A stretch of 64,000 nucleotides of DNA from Roridomyces roridus (taxonomy: Eukaryota; Basidiomycota; Agaricomycetes; Agaricales; Mycenaceae). The position numbers were made by a program, and so were the translations under genes. The stretch spans positions 1,116,001 through 1,180,000 of the forward strand of contig JARKIF010000004.1 in the NCBI GenBank assembly GCA_029378245.1, in the 5' to 3' direction. Positions 33,456 through 45,842 of the stretch are shown one piece after another. The number at the start of each line of letters is the position of its first letter. Positions within the stretch are counted from its first letter, which is position 1. The notes under the pieces are model-generated. The model had not been told where the DNA came from, did not search any database, and saw only the letters and a list, made by a program, of their open reading frames with translations.

Positions 33456-36400
33456 ATGTCTTTCGGAGAGTATTCTCTCCCAACAGACACCCTTGCTGCC
33501 ATTTTGGGAGCTTATCCGTTCTCTGTTGGCCTGCTACGCGAATTATTGCAGAATACAGATGACTCTGGAGCTTCCAAGCAGATCTTCGTCCTCGATGCGC
33601 AAAGTCACGGTACGAGCTCGTTGGTGGACGCGAAACTCGGCACGACACAGGGCCCATCCCTTCTTGCGTATAACAATGCATTGTTCTCGGATGAAGATTG
33701 GGACGCGTTGCAGAGCATCCATCGGTCATCTAAGAAGACGGACACTTCGTGCGCATTCTTCCGGCCCCTTTTCTCTTCTCATTCCTCACACAGAAAGATT
33801 GGCAAGTATGGCATAGGGTTCAGATCTTGCTATCACGTAACAGATAATCCTCATATCATCTCTGGCGAATGGTTGGCCATCCTCGATCCTCACCATAATT
33901 TCACCCACTCTGGCGGAACTAAATTCCAGTTTCCGCCAAAGGCACTCGAATGCGCTGACCAGTTGGATGCCTTCGACTTCTTTTTACCCCCGAACGCGCG
34001 CAGTCAGCCTTTTCCGGGTACTATCATTCGACTTCCTCTGCGGAAACCCGGGGCGCAGAGTAGCATCAGCTCCAAATCGGTCGACGTGACCGAGATTCGC
34101 CAATTATTCGAGGATTTCGTGCGGGAGGAGATTGGCATATCTTTGTTATTCTTGAAGAACGTCCGGTCTGTCGAGCTTCACGAGATTGATGCTCAAGGCA
34201 ATAGAAGATGCATTGCGAGCAGCAGTATCCAGAAGACTCCCGTGACGTCCTGGAACGTTGACGCCGATCGTCATACCACATTCAAATGCACCGTCTCTGT
34301 CGAGAACCCACTAGTCGGGCGCGTCGAGAAGACATGGCGTATTGCCCACTCCTACTTTGTCGATTCAGCGTCCACATCCCTTTTGGCTTTACGTCTTGGG
34401 CAGGACCCGCGTCCGGTGCTGGCAAAGCACAAGCTGCTTTCTGAAATGGCCATTGCGATCCCCATGTCCATTCTCACCAATCAGGAGACATCTGGCCGAC
34501 TCTTCACGTATCTCCCACTTCCACTCAAGACCGGGTTTCCAGGCCACGTTCATGGCCTCTTTGCCCTCACCCAGTCACGGCAGAATTTGAACAACGGCGG
34601 AGAGATTGGGATCGTTCGTGGCTCTGAGGACAGGTGTGTTTTTGCAATATACATTTACTCCACTAACCCACTGTCAGCGTACTTGTTGAGTGGAATCATA
34701 TACTCTTTCAATCTTTCCTACCACGCACATGGATGGCACTCCTCACGGTTCTGCTGCAAGACGACCATCTTACAGATGTATTCCGGGCTTGGTAAGTACC
34801 TGCGTGAAGGAGCTTCCTGTCTTTGGGCTAATTTGTTGTATTCAGGCCGCCTGCTCAATCAGTAGTATTTGGAGGCGACAACGCGTACTGGCAGATGCTG
34901 CCAGAGAAATTGTTGTCTTGCATTGTGCAATCCAAGGCAGAGGTCTGGCCTGTCATTACGGGATCCAAGCCCGGCGCCTTCCCGCATTTTGCAAACTTGG
35001 AGTCTCTATACGTCGCGTCGTCCGATGTCGATGCAGCGACGCTGAGAGCGCTGGCCAATGCGGGACTGCGGATCACCCAGTTGCCCGAATATATCTTGCA
35101 GCTCTTGAAGGAAGACGGACAGCCGTTCAAACTGCTCTCTCCGGACGCTGCTTATCTTGATTTATCCGTAAGTCAACTCTTTCTCTTTGTCAACTTGTCT
35201 AATCTTGGGCAGAAACGTATTGGCAACATCCATTCACTGGACGGCGGCGATCGAGCAACGCTGCTCAACTTTCTTCTCAAGACACAGAAACTGGATAACA
35301 TTTCTGGTCTACCAATCCTGCCTCTCGTCAATGGGGAGTATCTTGCGCCCACCAAGTGCGATGTCAATGCGCCGACACACACGATGCTCGATCAAGCTGA
35401 ATGCACCGTTTTCAAGGGATTAGATGACTCGGCCATCTCTCTCCCTTCGATTGCATCCCACCTACATGATCTTTTCAGACATACGGGACCGACGGTGTTC
35501 AACGTGGCGGTTCTCACACCAGAGAAAGTTGCCTCGTATCTAACAACTTCCCCACTCGGGGTCGATCTCTCAGGACGAAAACTCGACGATGTCATCATCA
35601 GTTGGCTGATTGCTTTCTGGGAGTGGCTGGGGACGTGGTCTGCCCGAGATCATTTGTTCCCGCTCATCTCGTCGTTGTGCGTTATACCTACGTGCTCAGG
35701 TGTCGAGGCGCCTGAGATTGGGGTGTTTTCGGAACTTGGAGTAGATCAGTCGTTGGTGTCCATATTCAAGCAACTAGGCCTTGCCTTCCTCCATCCAGCC
35801 TTCTCGCCGACTGCGCGGACAGCTCTCGGTTATTATCCTCTGGTTCTCAAGGACTTGACCGATACCCATCTCGTCCTCGATCGACTCCAGCTGGGTCGAA
35901 TAGAAACGGGCGATGCCCATGTGCTATCCAAGCATGTCTTTGACTGCGTGTTGCAGTCCAGTGGTCAGCGACCCCTGGATGAAGGCCAGCGGAGCAAACT
36001 CCGGTCTTTGCCCATATTTCCGCTCCTCACACCCGTTGTCCCTCCCATGCAGGAAAAGTCGTCCATCAAGTCCCCGAGCCTCCTTTCGTCTTTCAAGTTG
36101 CCATCGCTGCACAAAAAGTCAAAGAGCGTCTCCGTACCGACTTTGGGTCGCATTCCTGATGGGGCCACGGTACTCGGTATTCCGAGCGGGAACACCGTCC
36201 TCCTGCCCATAGTGGAATATGTTGCGTACCTCGACGGCTCGAATGCCCATCTGAATCTCCTTCCCCACCTCGCTCCCAGTAATGACGTTCCGCTCACCAA
36301 CATCGACATCCTCACACTCGCCGTGCAGCATTTCTCCGGCCAACCGAAAAGCCTTCAATGTGCTTTCCTAGACTACATGGTTCAGCACCGCGATTCACTC

Positions 36401-39400
36401 CCTCCAAGCCTCTTGAACTCCCTCCGTGAAGTTCCGTTCATCCCTGTACAGGATGGGAGACTTCAGTCGCCCAAGCAGGTTATTGATCCCACGAAGACGG
36501 AACTGGTGGCAATTTACTCGGAGAGCAAGGATCGGATTCCTACGACATTCTTTGACGACATGTTCGTTCTTCGACATTTGCGATCCCTCGGACTTCTTCC
36601 GGACTCGCTCACTGTTGACATGGTGGCCGAACAAATTCGATTTATTTCTTCCGGGTCGACTTCATCTCAATTGACACTGGCCATTCAGCTGTTGAGCATG
36701 GTCAACAATTCCGGCCTCGACTGCACGTCACTGCCAATTCCATCGGAAGCCAAGTGGTTGCCCACGAATCGTGGCTTGGTCGGTCGCGGGGGTTGCTTCG
36801 ATATCTCCAAGAAGCCTGAATTGTTCGACGAGGTTCTGCCTGTCTTGGATGGCAAAGCCACGATATCGCCTACGCTCCGCGTAGCACTGGGATGGGACCA
36901 GCCGATATCCATGTCGATCTTGCAGGATCAACTCCGTGCGGTGCTTCGTAGTGGCCAGGCTCAGACTCTCAAGCTGGATCGGCTTATTAAAGAATTCAGC
37001 AGTCGTCCTCTCATTGACGCAGAGGTGGCCGAATTAGTGCAGATAACTCTTGGGCAGGCGTGGATCCCCATTAGCTCTGGGCGGGTTGTGGCCACCAAGT
37101 ATGCCACTTTCTCTTCAACGCTCGGATTACCTGGTTTCCATCAAATACCCTTTACCTTGGCTGATCAGGCGGATGTACGAAGTTTTCTGTTGAGGATGGG
37201 ATGCACAGACAGGTCGGTTCATGAAATCTTGACACTTTTTTTGTCCATTAATCACTTTGTGCAGACCATCTTCGACTGTTCTTATGAACGAGCTCAAGTC
37301 CCTCGAGCCGAAATTACACAAACAAGATGTCGTGGATCAAACACTCGCCATCCTCGCAGTTGTAGCCGAGGACCTCAAGGCTGTTGATCGCAAGGACATA
37401 CTTGTTCCCGACAGCAACGGCGTACTTCGCCAAGTGGCGCAAGTCTATTTCAACGACATTGGCGAACGGGCATGTTTGGTCGACCCTGGGAAGTACTACA
37501 TTGCTCATCCAAAGCTTTCGGATGAAATGTCGAAGCGCCTGCTCATGTACCGTCTGGGATTCCAGGCTGTCGAACTCAGCCCTGGTATTGACATGGGCGA
37601 GACGCTCACGACTACCATACGGAACGTCCTGAAGCAGTATTCCGAGCAGCAGATCTGCAACGAGTTCATTGCAAACGCCTGTGATGCCGGTGCCACCAAG
37701 TTTGGGATTCTGGTGGATGAGAGTCATGGACCCGTCGGCAAGTTGCTGTCGAACGCTATGACTCCGTTCCAGAATTGCGCTTCTCTGGTGTTCTACAATT
37801 CCGGCGTATTCACTGCCAAGGATTTTGAGGGCATTTGCAGGACGGGGATCGGTGGTAAAGAGCAGAGACCGACCACCATCGGGCAATTTGGTTTAGGCGT
37901 TCTTTCGGTATATACTCGTCCCTCTCAGTGCGTCCGGGTTTAAATGTCTTTCAGATGTTTCATTTTACAGAACTCGCAATGATCGTGTCGGGGGCCTCGG
38001 TACTCTTTCTTGATCCCTCGAAAACTCACCTCCCAATTCAAGGTGAGCAGCTTGGCAATGTTTGCGTATTAGTGCTTACATCACAGGACGGGCTTCCCTG
38101 CTCCTGCCTCTCGAGCAGATAAAGCGGTGAGGTGTAGTTTGAGAGGGGATATTCCAACTCATTCGCTGTAGATGGTACCCCGACCATCTTCAATGTCTCG
38201 ATGGCTTGTTCGATTTCCACATGAAACCGGGTGGTCACTACAACGGGGTCAGTGGATTTTTGGGTCCTCTGATTCAACTGACTTGTGCCGTAGACTCTGT
38301 TCCGTCTCCCTTTGAGAAACCCTTCGCACATCAACCCGAATTCGATTCTAAATACGGGTCGTGTCACGGCCCAGTATGTGCGAGACAAGATTGTCAAGCC
38401 CTATTGGAATTCGGCCAAGCATGCGCTCATATTTACCAAATTGGAGAGCATCGTTACTCTCAGACGAGACTCCTCTGGGCGCACCAGCCACGGGTGGAGC
38501 ATTTCCGCTTCCCGGGACAACCCCCAGACGATAGTCAACTACCGTTCGCAACTTGTTCACGTCAATATCGATGGAGCAGACTCCCCGAGCCAGTCTACGA
38601 GTGAGGATTTCAAAGTCGTCACTGTCTCTACCGCACTATCCAATCTCCCTGCCGAACTTAAACCCCTCATCGAACCACACCGCCTCAGGAGTACCATCCT
38701 GGTCTGCCTGGCTGCTCCGCTTTCCCCGAGCAACGCAAATCACCATCTCTTTTCGACGCTGCCGTTGCCCATGACCACCACCTTGCCAGTCCATCTATCC
38801 GCATCATTCATTCTTGCCCCGGACCGTCGACACGTCCGCTTGGATGATTCGGGGGACTCGGAATCCAAGTACAATGGGTGGCTGCTCTCGAATATCGCTC
38901 CTGTGGCTTACTTGTTCCTACTGGAAGACCTGCTCAGGACCCAAAACGGTCTTGGTAACGAGGCATGGTGGCCTGGGAATACCAGCCAGCAACAAGATGC
39001 GGTTTCCAGGCACCTTGTGGACTCGTTCTACTCGACCCATTTGGGCTCCACGAAACGTCGCGTCTTTGCTAGCGTCTTTGAACCCGGGCAGCAATTCAAG
39101 CCTTCGGATGTTCTCTTGGGTGGGAGTGAGCCGATGTCCGTGCGCAAGGTCCTGGCCTTGATCAACACTCCCCACGTCGCTCGACTTCCTCCCAATGTTA
39201 GGGAACGCTGCACCAGCGCGATGAAAGTCGTAGATCCCGCGTTTGTCAAGTCCGAACTGAAATCCAAGGCTCGCAGCCTTGCGTCGCTGTACAGTAATGG
39301 TCAGGTGACGCTGCAGGACATTCAGATTGTCACCGACTACTTGGTTGAAGATAGTTCGTCGTGCATTGGCCTCCCCCTGGTACCGTTGGTCAATGGCAAA

Positions 39401-42230
39401 CTCGCCATTTTGCAGGAATCCGGATCAAACACCTATTACGTATGGCGACCCACGAATCCCGATCGGCCGCTTTTCCGTCCAGAGTTTTTGGTCCATGCGG
39501 ACTTCAAGCCACACGGTCTTTTGACCAAGGGTCTCAATGTGATGAAAGTGTCCTCTACTGCAATCGATGGCTTAATCAAAGAACACTTTTCTGAAGCGGA
39601 TCACAAGACCGGCATGAAGCCGGATGATGAACGATGGGTCGAGACATTTTGGGCAGAATACCCTCACTTTGGGATTCCCAAAGATTCTCAGTTTACGACG
39701 TACCCACTGGTGCGCACGACTCGTGCCGGTCAATACGTCTGTTTGAAATCGTGTTGGTCGAAAAATGTGATCCTGACAGGCAAAACGGAACCCTACTGGC
39801 TCGGCCCCCTCCTCAGCGATCTTGGCGCGTACGTTGTGCACCGCGAGGGCAGGGATTTGCCCAAGTCCTTGCGCGAAGCTTTGCAGATTTACCCGGCTTT
39901 TACATTCGAGAAAGTGCTCGAATTCCTGAACACGATCGGTACATCATCCATAGCCGGTCGATTTTCAAAGCTGGATCCTGCTTCGCATACACTGTTTGCG
40001 GATTGGGCCCGCGGTCACATTGCACGTACGCCTGAGCGGCTTCTCCCCATTGCCAGCGCGCTACCGATATGGAAAAAGCTGCAAAAAGAACAAGTGGTCA
40101 CTCTGCATTCAGCTACAGAACTCAAGATGCTACCATTCGGTATTGGTCGCGACCTAGCCATGCGTTTTATGGGCTCGTGTTTGCGATACTTTGCTTAATT
40201 GCCGCTAATCCAAGTCACAGGCGTGCCCTCGGTCGAGCACAATGTGTCCCTCATGCACTTGAAAGTCGTTCCCATGGATTTCAATCAGTTCTGGGGCAAC
40301 CTAAAACTGCCCACCACTTTGAAGCCTGAAGATCAACAAGCCTATAAACAACTCCTTGCTCTACTGCCTTCAAACTTTACCTTTGGCCACGACAACAACA
40401 TGTGAGTGCTCTCTAGAGCCGGGAATTGGAGGAATAATACACATCCAGACTTGTCCCGAACGGGAACCTCAAGCTCGTCAAAGTCAATACGCTCTACGCC
40501 CGGCATGCTCTCTTTGTTGCAGCATTCGGCTCAGACTCGGCCCCTGAACGATTCATCTGGGACTCGTATCGGGACTTGGGCGAGTTTCTTGCCTAATGCG
40601 TGGAAAAGTCTAATGGTTTACGCAGAGGTCCGGCTCGTCGCTCTGGGGTTGAAAAGCCACACGAATCTCGACATCGACACTTTCAAGTTGTGTGCCAGGG
40701 CCATACAAGACGACACTGCCCATCCGAATATTGTTGCACGCGCGCGCATCGTGTTTCGCGCCTACGGAGACGACATGCCTATGCTGATACAGTCTCATCA
40801 GCAAGATATCTGGCGCCAGCTTGACCAACTGCGATTTGTTCCCCGCCAACCCCTTCGCAGACGGACGATGGGCATTCAAGAGGATTCGGTGTACGTCAAG
40901 CATCTTCCGAATATCGTATCACCGGATCAAGTTCTTTTGATCGAGAACGAAGCCATTGCGTGGACCCAGCGAGCCGTGTTGCTGTATCCCCCGGAGGGGC
41001 GAGTCCTCGTCGCGAACCCAACCTTCGGGGAACCGACTCCCCGCGAAGTTGTTGAACATCTTCGTGTCCTTGCCCTGCAAGTTGCCAAGGATTATACGAG
41101 TGATGTTTACGTGCAACAAGACTTGGAAGCGACGTATCGGTGGTTGGACGACCGCCAAGATGTCGTCGAAGAAATCCTCATCGAATTTCATGACGAGCCA
41201 CTCTTCCTCAACGTCAATGATCCGCGGACGGACCCTTGGTTGTGGCATTGCGCCGACGAGATGTTTTTCAATATTGTCGACGGCGGAGACCTCAAGTCGG
41301 TCAAGAAGTTCTTGATGCCGTTCAAGGATCTCCTCAGTGTCGCAGGTGTGGAGAACATCAAGCATGCGCCGGTCCCAGGAGTGGAGCGCTCCACGACCGA
41401 GTCGCAACTGACGCTGCTCCGCCAAGGGTTTCAAACCATGAGGGCCGAGGCGAAGCTGACCGACGTTGTGTTCGTTGCCGACGACGATATGCGCTACCCG
41501 GCTCACCGCGCCTTCCTCGCCCCGATGAGCGAGTATCTGAACGATCTGTTTTGTGGTTCTTTCACGGAATCCGGGCCAGGAACTGCAGAGGAGCCGATTG
41601 AGATCGAGTTGGATTACCCGGGCTCGTGTGTTGATTGTATCCTGGGTATGTACGAGTCCTTCTCGCTTCCAAGCCCACTAACGTTTTTGCCAGATTTCAT
41701 GTACATTGGCAAAGCGCCGGATTTGGAAAGACTGAGTGATCTGCTGGATTTGATGGAGTGAGTTTCTCTTTCTCATCTCGGAATCTTTACTGAACTCTCG
41801 GACCCCAGCCTGTCCAATTATTGGGGCCTCACCGAGTTGAACCAGCTAGTGCAGACCAAGATCATTGGAAATAACCAAATCTCACCCGCGACATTCGAAG
41901 AAGGTGCGTCTCCGTGTGCTGTATGGAATGACCGCCAAACTTTCAACAGTACTGGAGCGGGCCACTACATTGGACGCTCAGCTACTCCTGACAGCATGCG
42001 AGTTTTTCGAGCGCGAGAACCGCGATGCGATCATGCGACTCAAAGGCGAGTTGACTGGCAAGCGGCGGGCTGCGAAACGTTTGCCCAAGAAGACACCCGC
42101 AGCGCGGGTATCTGTGCTATCCACCTCGTCTACCACGAGTTCATCCAAACCTCCGATGCCCAAGAAGGTCATCAAGGGGCTGATGAAAGGCTTGCGCAAA
42201 GTTGGAGATTCATTCGATTTCATGTCTTGA
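33456..42230 (+). CDS. Sacsin-like double ATPase with C-terminal BTB domain
   Basis: A giant protein of about 2,705 residues in 15 exons: 33456-33748, 33794-34633, 34678-34791, 34846-35167, 35213-37212, 37265-37907, 37955-38042, 38087-38126, 38172-38247, 38294-40178, 40221-40401, 40449-41645, 41694-41757, 41809-41903 and 41950-42230. The N-terminus (LLRELLQNTDDSGA, then KIGKYGIGFRSCYHVTD) is the sacsin/HSP90-like ATP-binding fold with the N-box Asn and glycine loop. A second such module is near residues 1300-1500 (QICNEFIANACDAGA, TIGQFGLGVLSMFHFTE). The C-terminus carries a BTB domain (LTDVVFVADDDMRYPAHRAF). BTB domains usually bind partners such as cullin-3, so a chaperone-to-ubiquitin role is plausible inference. 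One extra T at 40,585-40,587 breaks the frame between DLGEFL and PNAWKSL. Confidence 0.85.
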
Positions 42231-42373
42231 GGTGTGTATTTGAAAGTTGCTGTATTACAAAATGCCTGTATGTACTATCTACCATGCGAAAACCGTTAAC
42301 GACACAGAAAGAGGCGCATCGAGAGCCAATACAATATTAATTCAAGAATAAGTCGTCGCGCATCAAGCGGTTG

Positions 42374-43239
42374 TTAGTTTGCCGGCGCGATGACGGCCAG
42401 GTTGAGGGCACCCAGGACGATCTCATACGCCAGCTCGACGGTATCCCAAAGGGCAACGTCGTCGATGCCGAGGGCGACCATGTCCTGCCAGAGCTCCTTG
42501 ACGTGGGCAGTGTGTGTCATCAACACCTGCACACTCCCCGTGGACGCAGCGAACAGATGGGCGGAGAGGTGGTGGAGGTCCGCGCCCGACTGGAGCGCCA
42601 TGCGGACCGTTTTGTGGGTGAGTTTCCGCAGGAAGGGCGGGGGGATGGGGAAGAGGGCGGTGAGCACCGAGTCGAGACGGTGGCTGTACATAAAGTCGAG
42701 GAGGATGGAGAAGGCTGGCGCAGAGGGCAGCGTGAGCGGGAGCACGGGGAGGTGAACGGAGGAGGATGAACGCGGCGCGGGAGTGGGAAGCGATGGCAGT
42801 TTGGAGCAGTGCGCGGCGAGCACAAGGCCATGGATGGGGAAAATGAGGTGCGAGTCGGTGGGACCCGACGGAGACGCGTTTGATATGGCAAGCGCATGAG
42901 TCGGGTAGGAGGGATGTTTGCAATCCCTCGAAGCGACGATGGGCACGCTAATATATGGCGGCAGGTTGGATTTGGGCAGCGCAGTTGGAAGATGGGGCTG
43001 AGACAAGGCTGAAGTGCCGGCCAACATTCTGGTATGATAGTCAGCTCGTATTTTTCAGGAGTTTGGGGCGAGAGCACGTACACTTGGGCAGTTTCAAGAA
43101 GATTCTTCTTAATAAACTCGACGGAAACATGGCCGACGGAGGGGGAGGCTGCGAGCAAAGCAGCACGCGAAACCTCGGGAAAAGAGGGGCGGACGAGGGT
43201 CCGGGGGAGCTGGAAGTTGGAAGGGGCGCGAGAAGGCAT
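42374..43239 (-). CDS. Clp1-like protein (clampless1 family)
   Basis: Two exons, 43082-43239 and 42374-43028, 270 residues; the splice joins ETAQV to MLAGTSALS. Conserved stretches are PTALPKSNLPPYISVPIVAS, HPSYPTHALAI, IFPIHGLVLAAHC, HLPVLPLTLPS and LMTHTAHVKELWQDMVALG. They match, as I recall them, Agaricomycete proteins annotated as Clp1-like. Clp1 of Coprinopsis and Ustilago controls clamp formation and dikaryotic growth after mating. This copy is shorter than Coprinopsis Clp1, so a regulator function here is inferred. A TATAAA on the minus strand (43,321-43,326) lies about 82 bp upstream. It converges with the sacsin-like gene; the stop codons are only about 144 bp apart. Confidence 0.65.
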
Positions 43240-43320
43240 AGTATCAACGAGTGTAGAGGTATCGAATCGAGTGCAACTGCGGAGCCAGGATGAGGACCTA
43301 GGGGAAGCAGCGGAGCAGAT

Positions 43321-43326
43321 TTATAG
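43321..43326 (-). promoter_or_regulatory. TATA box of the Clp1-like gene
   Basis: TATAAA on the minus strand, about 82 bp before the ATG at 43,239, within a gene-free stretch. Confidence 0.45.
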
Positions 43327-43329
43327 CCA

Positions 43330-43872
43330 CAGGTATACAATAGCTCGAGAAACATTGTTAACCGCCTTTTGTGGGCCGATGACTGTCGGTCGAGCACATA
43401 ATTGTCAGGTTGAAATGTGTCCTTCCTTTTTGGGACGGCGTCCGTCCGCATCACTCCCGCCAATTGTATCAATTGTCCTTGGCTGCTTCTCCGTTCCCTT
43501 GCTGCCCGAACGCGAGTCTGGTACACAGTAGAAACCCGGCCAGTAATAATGTATGCAACTCGCTCCATTCCAAGTTACATCCAAACACGAAACCGGCAAG
43601 TATCCTCGGACCTCATCGAATTCGAGAGCACGCGGTTTATTGTTGGCGCGTTGGCGGCTCTCGGTCACGATGGTTCCTTGTTCATTACTCGCGCTCCAAT
43701 CCGTATTGTTGGCGTCAAGTACCTCAATTGTGAAGCAAAGAAGAATGTAACGCATGCAATCGCGTAATCCTTCACGGAACTCGCCCATTAGGCCAGTCCG
43801 GCCCAGCAATGCGTCCGGTGGAAAACAATTAGCTTCCGCTGCATATCTTATCGAACGCGCCATGTTTCTTGA
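43330..43872. other. Intergenic, no gene supported
   Basis: A 152-codon minus frame (43,405-43,863) and overlapping plus frames show no domain, no conserved-looking stretches and no intron signals. I regard it as intergenic between two minus-strand genes. Confidence 0.4.
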
Positions 43873-44566
43873 TTAAAATTCTAATCCCATTTTGCGTTGT
43901 ATAATCAGAGCGGAGAGTAAAATATGGTCAAAGCAGTCATGACCATCCGGGAAAATGGTGAGGACCGCTTCTGGAAGCGGTGGAGGTGCGTCCAGAGGTG
44001 GTGGGACGAAGGATGCGAGTTGAACCGTCGACCCGTGGGTATAGCATATACACATTGGACTGCCATCCTCCAGCGTTGAGCGACAATCCCACCGCAATCC
44101 AATCTCGTCCCATCTCCACGTCCAGTGCCTCTGTGGATTATGAGCTAAAAGACACAACTCAGGAGAGGTACATACCGGAGAAGAGCTGACTTTGTACAAA
44201 ACATTGGAAAGACGGGTCGTTATATCCGCTATCGTTACAATAGCGCGGCGGTGGTTGAGGGAGAGCCTGAGGACGACGTCAGCTATCTGCGATGTCCCCG
44301 GCCATTCAAACTCACTCAAAGTCCCCAATGAACGATTGGTGCTCTGCTTCGAGACGGTGCACAGTCGTTCGGTAAGAAACAGGTATAAAAGGGTTCAAGT
44401 TGAGGGATACAGCTGGCAATGGTTTCAATCGGTATTTTAGGCTGTCTTGTATGATCTCACCTATATGATACTGGCCCTGGTCATCCGCGTCTGGTGGTGG
44501 GACCATTATCATCGAGTTGGAGTCGTGCGCAAAGGGGGGTGACTTGAATGTGTATGACAGAGGCAT
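43873..44566 (-). CDS. DUF6593-like protein of unknown function
   Basis: Four exons, 44461-44566, 44316-44412, 44176-44266 and 43873-44130, giving 183 residues; all phases close. Splicing yields MPLSYTFKSPP, then MIMVPPPDADDQGQYHI, LNLNPFIPVSYRTTVHR, FIGDFELSLNHRRAIVTI, HWTWRWDEIGLRWDCRS and CYTHGSTVQLASFVPP. The order of a hydrophobic strand, S-Y-x-T-T-V, G-D-F-E, W-x-W and a C-terminal LTIFPDGHDCFDHILLSALI helix fits the small beta-rich DUF6593 family common in Agaricomycetes. No function is established. The GT..AG introns are 48, 49 and 45 nt. Confidence 0.6.
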
Positions 44567-44868
44567 TTTAGGTTTGCGCACACGAGAGTAACGAGGCGGC
44601 TGCAGGTGGTTCGATGTTGCATAGCTGAGCAGAATAAGCTTGAAGGGAGGCGAGTAACGGAGGAAATTGTACTGGTTTACTCTGGGAGGGTTTCAGCAGA
44701 AGGACGAGTACCAGGAGCCCCTTGTGAGTCTGCTGTAAACTAATTGGAAAAGCCATTGGCCAGCGAATAAGGTGCATACTGGGCACAATCATCGGACGAG
44801 GTGGTGGAGAGTAGAGGAATGATTGCCATCACGCTCGCTAAGCCTCGGCTTTCTCTCTCTACTCTCCG

Positions 44869-45521
44869 ATGGCTTTCTCTCTTCAACTCGGGACACCCGT
44901 GAACACGGCTTTGTTCCTTTTCATCCTATACTCTGTTCAGAAAGTTGTGTATCCCAGCGTACACAAGCCCAAGAAGATCCCTAGGGAATTCAAATCGGGC
45001 TACTCATGGCTGCCTAAATCGCATCCGCCCACCGTCCTCTTCAAAACGTTCACCCCCAAGACCCTCCAGCCCTTTTCAGGCGAGGACGGTGGACGCATCT
45101 TGCTCGCTATCAACGGCATGGTGTTCGATGTAACTGGTGGCCGCAATTTCTATGGCCCGGGTGGGATGTACGGAAACTTTGCCGGTCGGGACGCATCTCG
45201 GGGAATGGCAAAGCAGTCGTTCGACGTCGGTGCGCGCTGCTTCTTTGTTTATAATTTTCGGGCACTCACTCGAACTAGAAATGTTGACCCCAATCGACCA
45301 GCCCCTCGATAAACTCGAGGACCTCCGGCAAGATGAAATGTGAGTAAATTCACCATCCCGAATATTACACGGTCCTCATCGCGTTCTCGCAGAGACAACA
45401 TGAAAGGTCTGTTTGACCCTCTACTGCTCCGCCGAAACTCATTACGCACTCAGGCTGGATCGACCACTTCTCCAACAAGTACATCATCTGCGGGAAACTC
45501 GTTGAGAACGACGCTATCTAG
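44869..45521 (+). CDS. MAPR/Dap1-type cytochrome b5-like heme-binding protein
   Basis: Four exons at 44869-45229, 45279-45339, 45393-45406 (14 nt) and 45454-45521, 167 residues. A membrane anchor (NTALFLFILYSVQKVVYP, residues about 13-30) precedes a cytochrome-b5-like domain: FSGEDGGRILLAINGMVFDV, FYGPGGMYGNFAGRDASRGM, then LDKLEDLRQDE, and a GWIDHFSNKYIICGKLV end. This is the membrane-associated progesterone receptor family (yeast Dap1). Dap1 binds heme through a conserved Tyr and supports the P450 Erg11 in ergosterol synthesis in the ER; the motif here includes FYGPGG with the expected Tyr. The role in this organism is inferred from the family. Confidence 0.88.
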
Positions 45522-45842
45522 ACAATTATAACACTCCGAAGTCACTTGCTATGTAAACCCACCAATTTCGCATATTTTTTGCTGCATCAAACGTCGACCT
45601 GGTACAAGCCAGTGTTTGGGAAGTAGGGGACGGAGTACCCAAGTACTTTGGGCACAATAGGTCTCCCAACCTTGCGCGAGGACTGCCCTGGACTGCCATC
45701 TTGGCTCGTCTTAGTATTGGAGCATTCTCGATCGCAGACCCCGCTATCAATTCCATTGCGGGGTAAGCCCGATCACACGTTCCTGTCTAAAACTTTTTCT
45801 CCATTCCCTTCCTCCTTTTCCTTCTCGTCGCATGGTTGTGCT
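45522..45842. other. Intergenic between two plus-strand genes
   Basis: No gene. A pyrimidine-rich stretch (TTTTTCTCCATTCCCTTCCTCC-like) just before 45,840 is a typical fungal core-promoter feature of the next gene. Confidence 0.4.

Noticed and set aside
42371..42769. Plus-strand frame opposite the Clp1-like gene
   Set aside because: Antisense shadow with low-complexity Gly/Glu/Arg sequence.
43405..43863. 152-codon minus frame
   Set aside because: No domain, no intron signals at plausible points, and no sign of selection.
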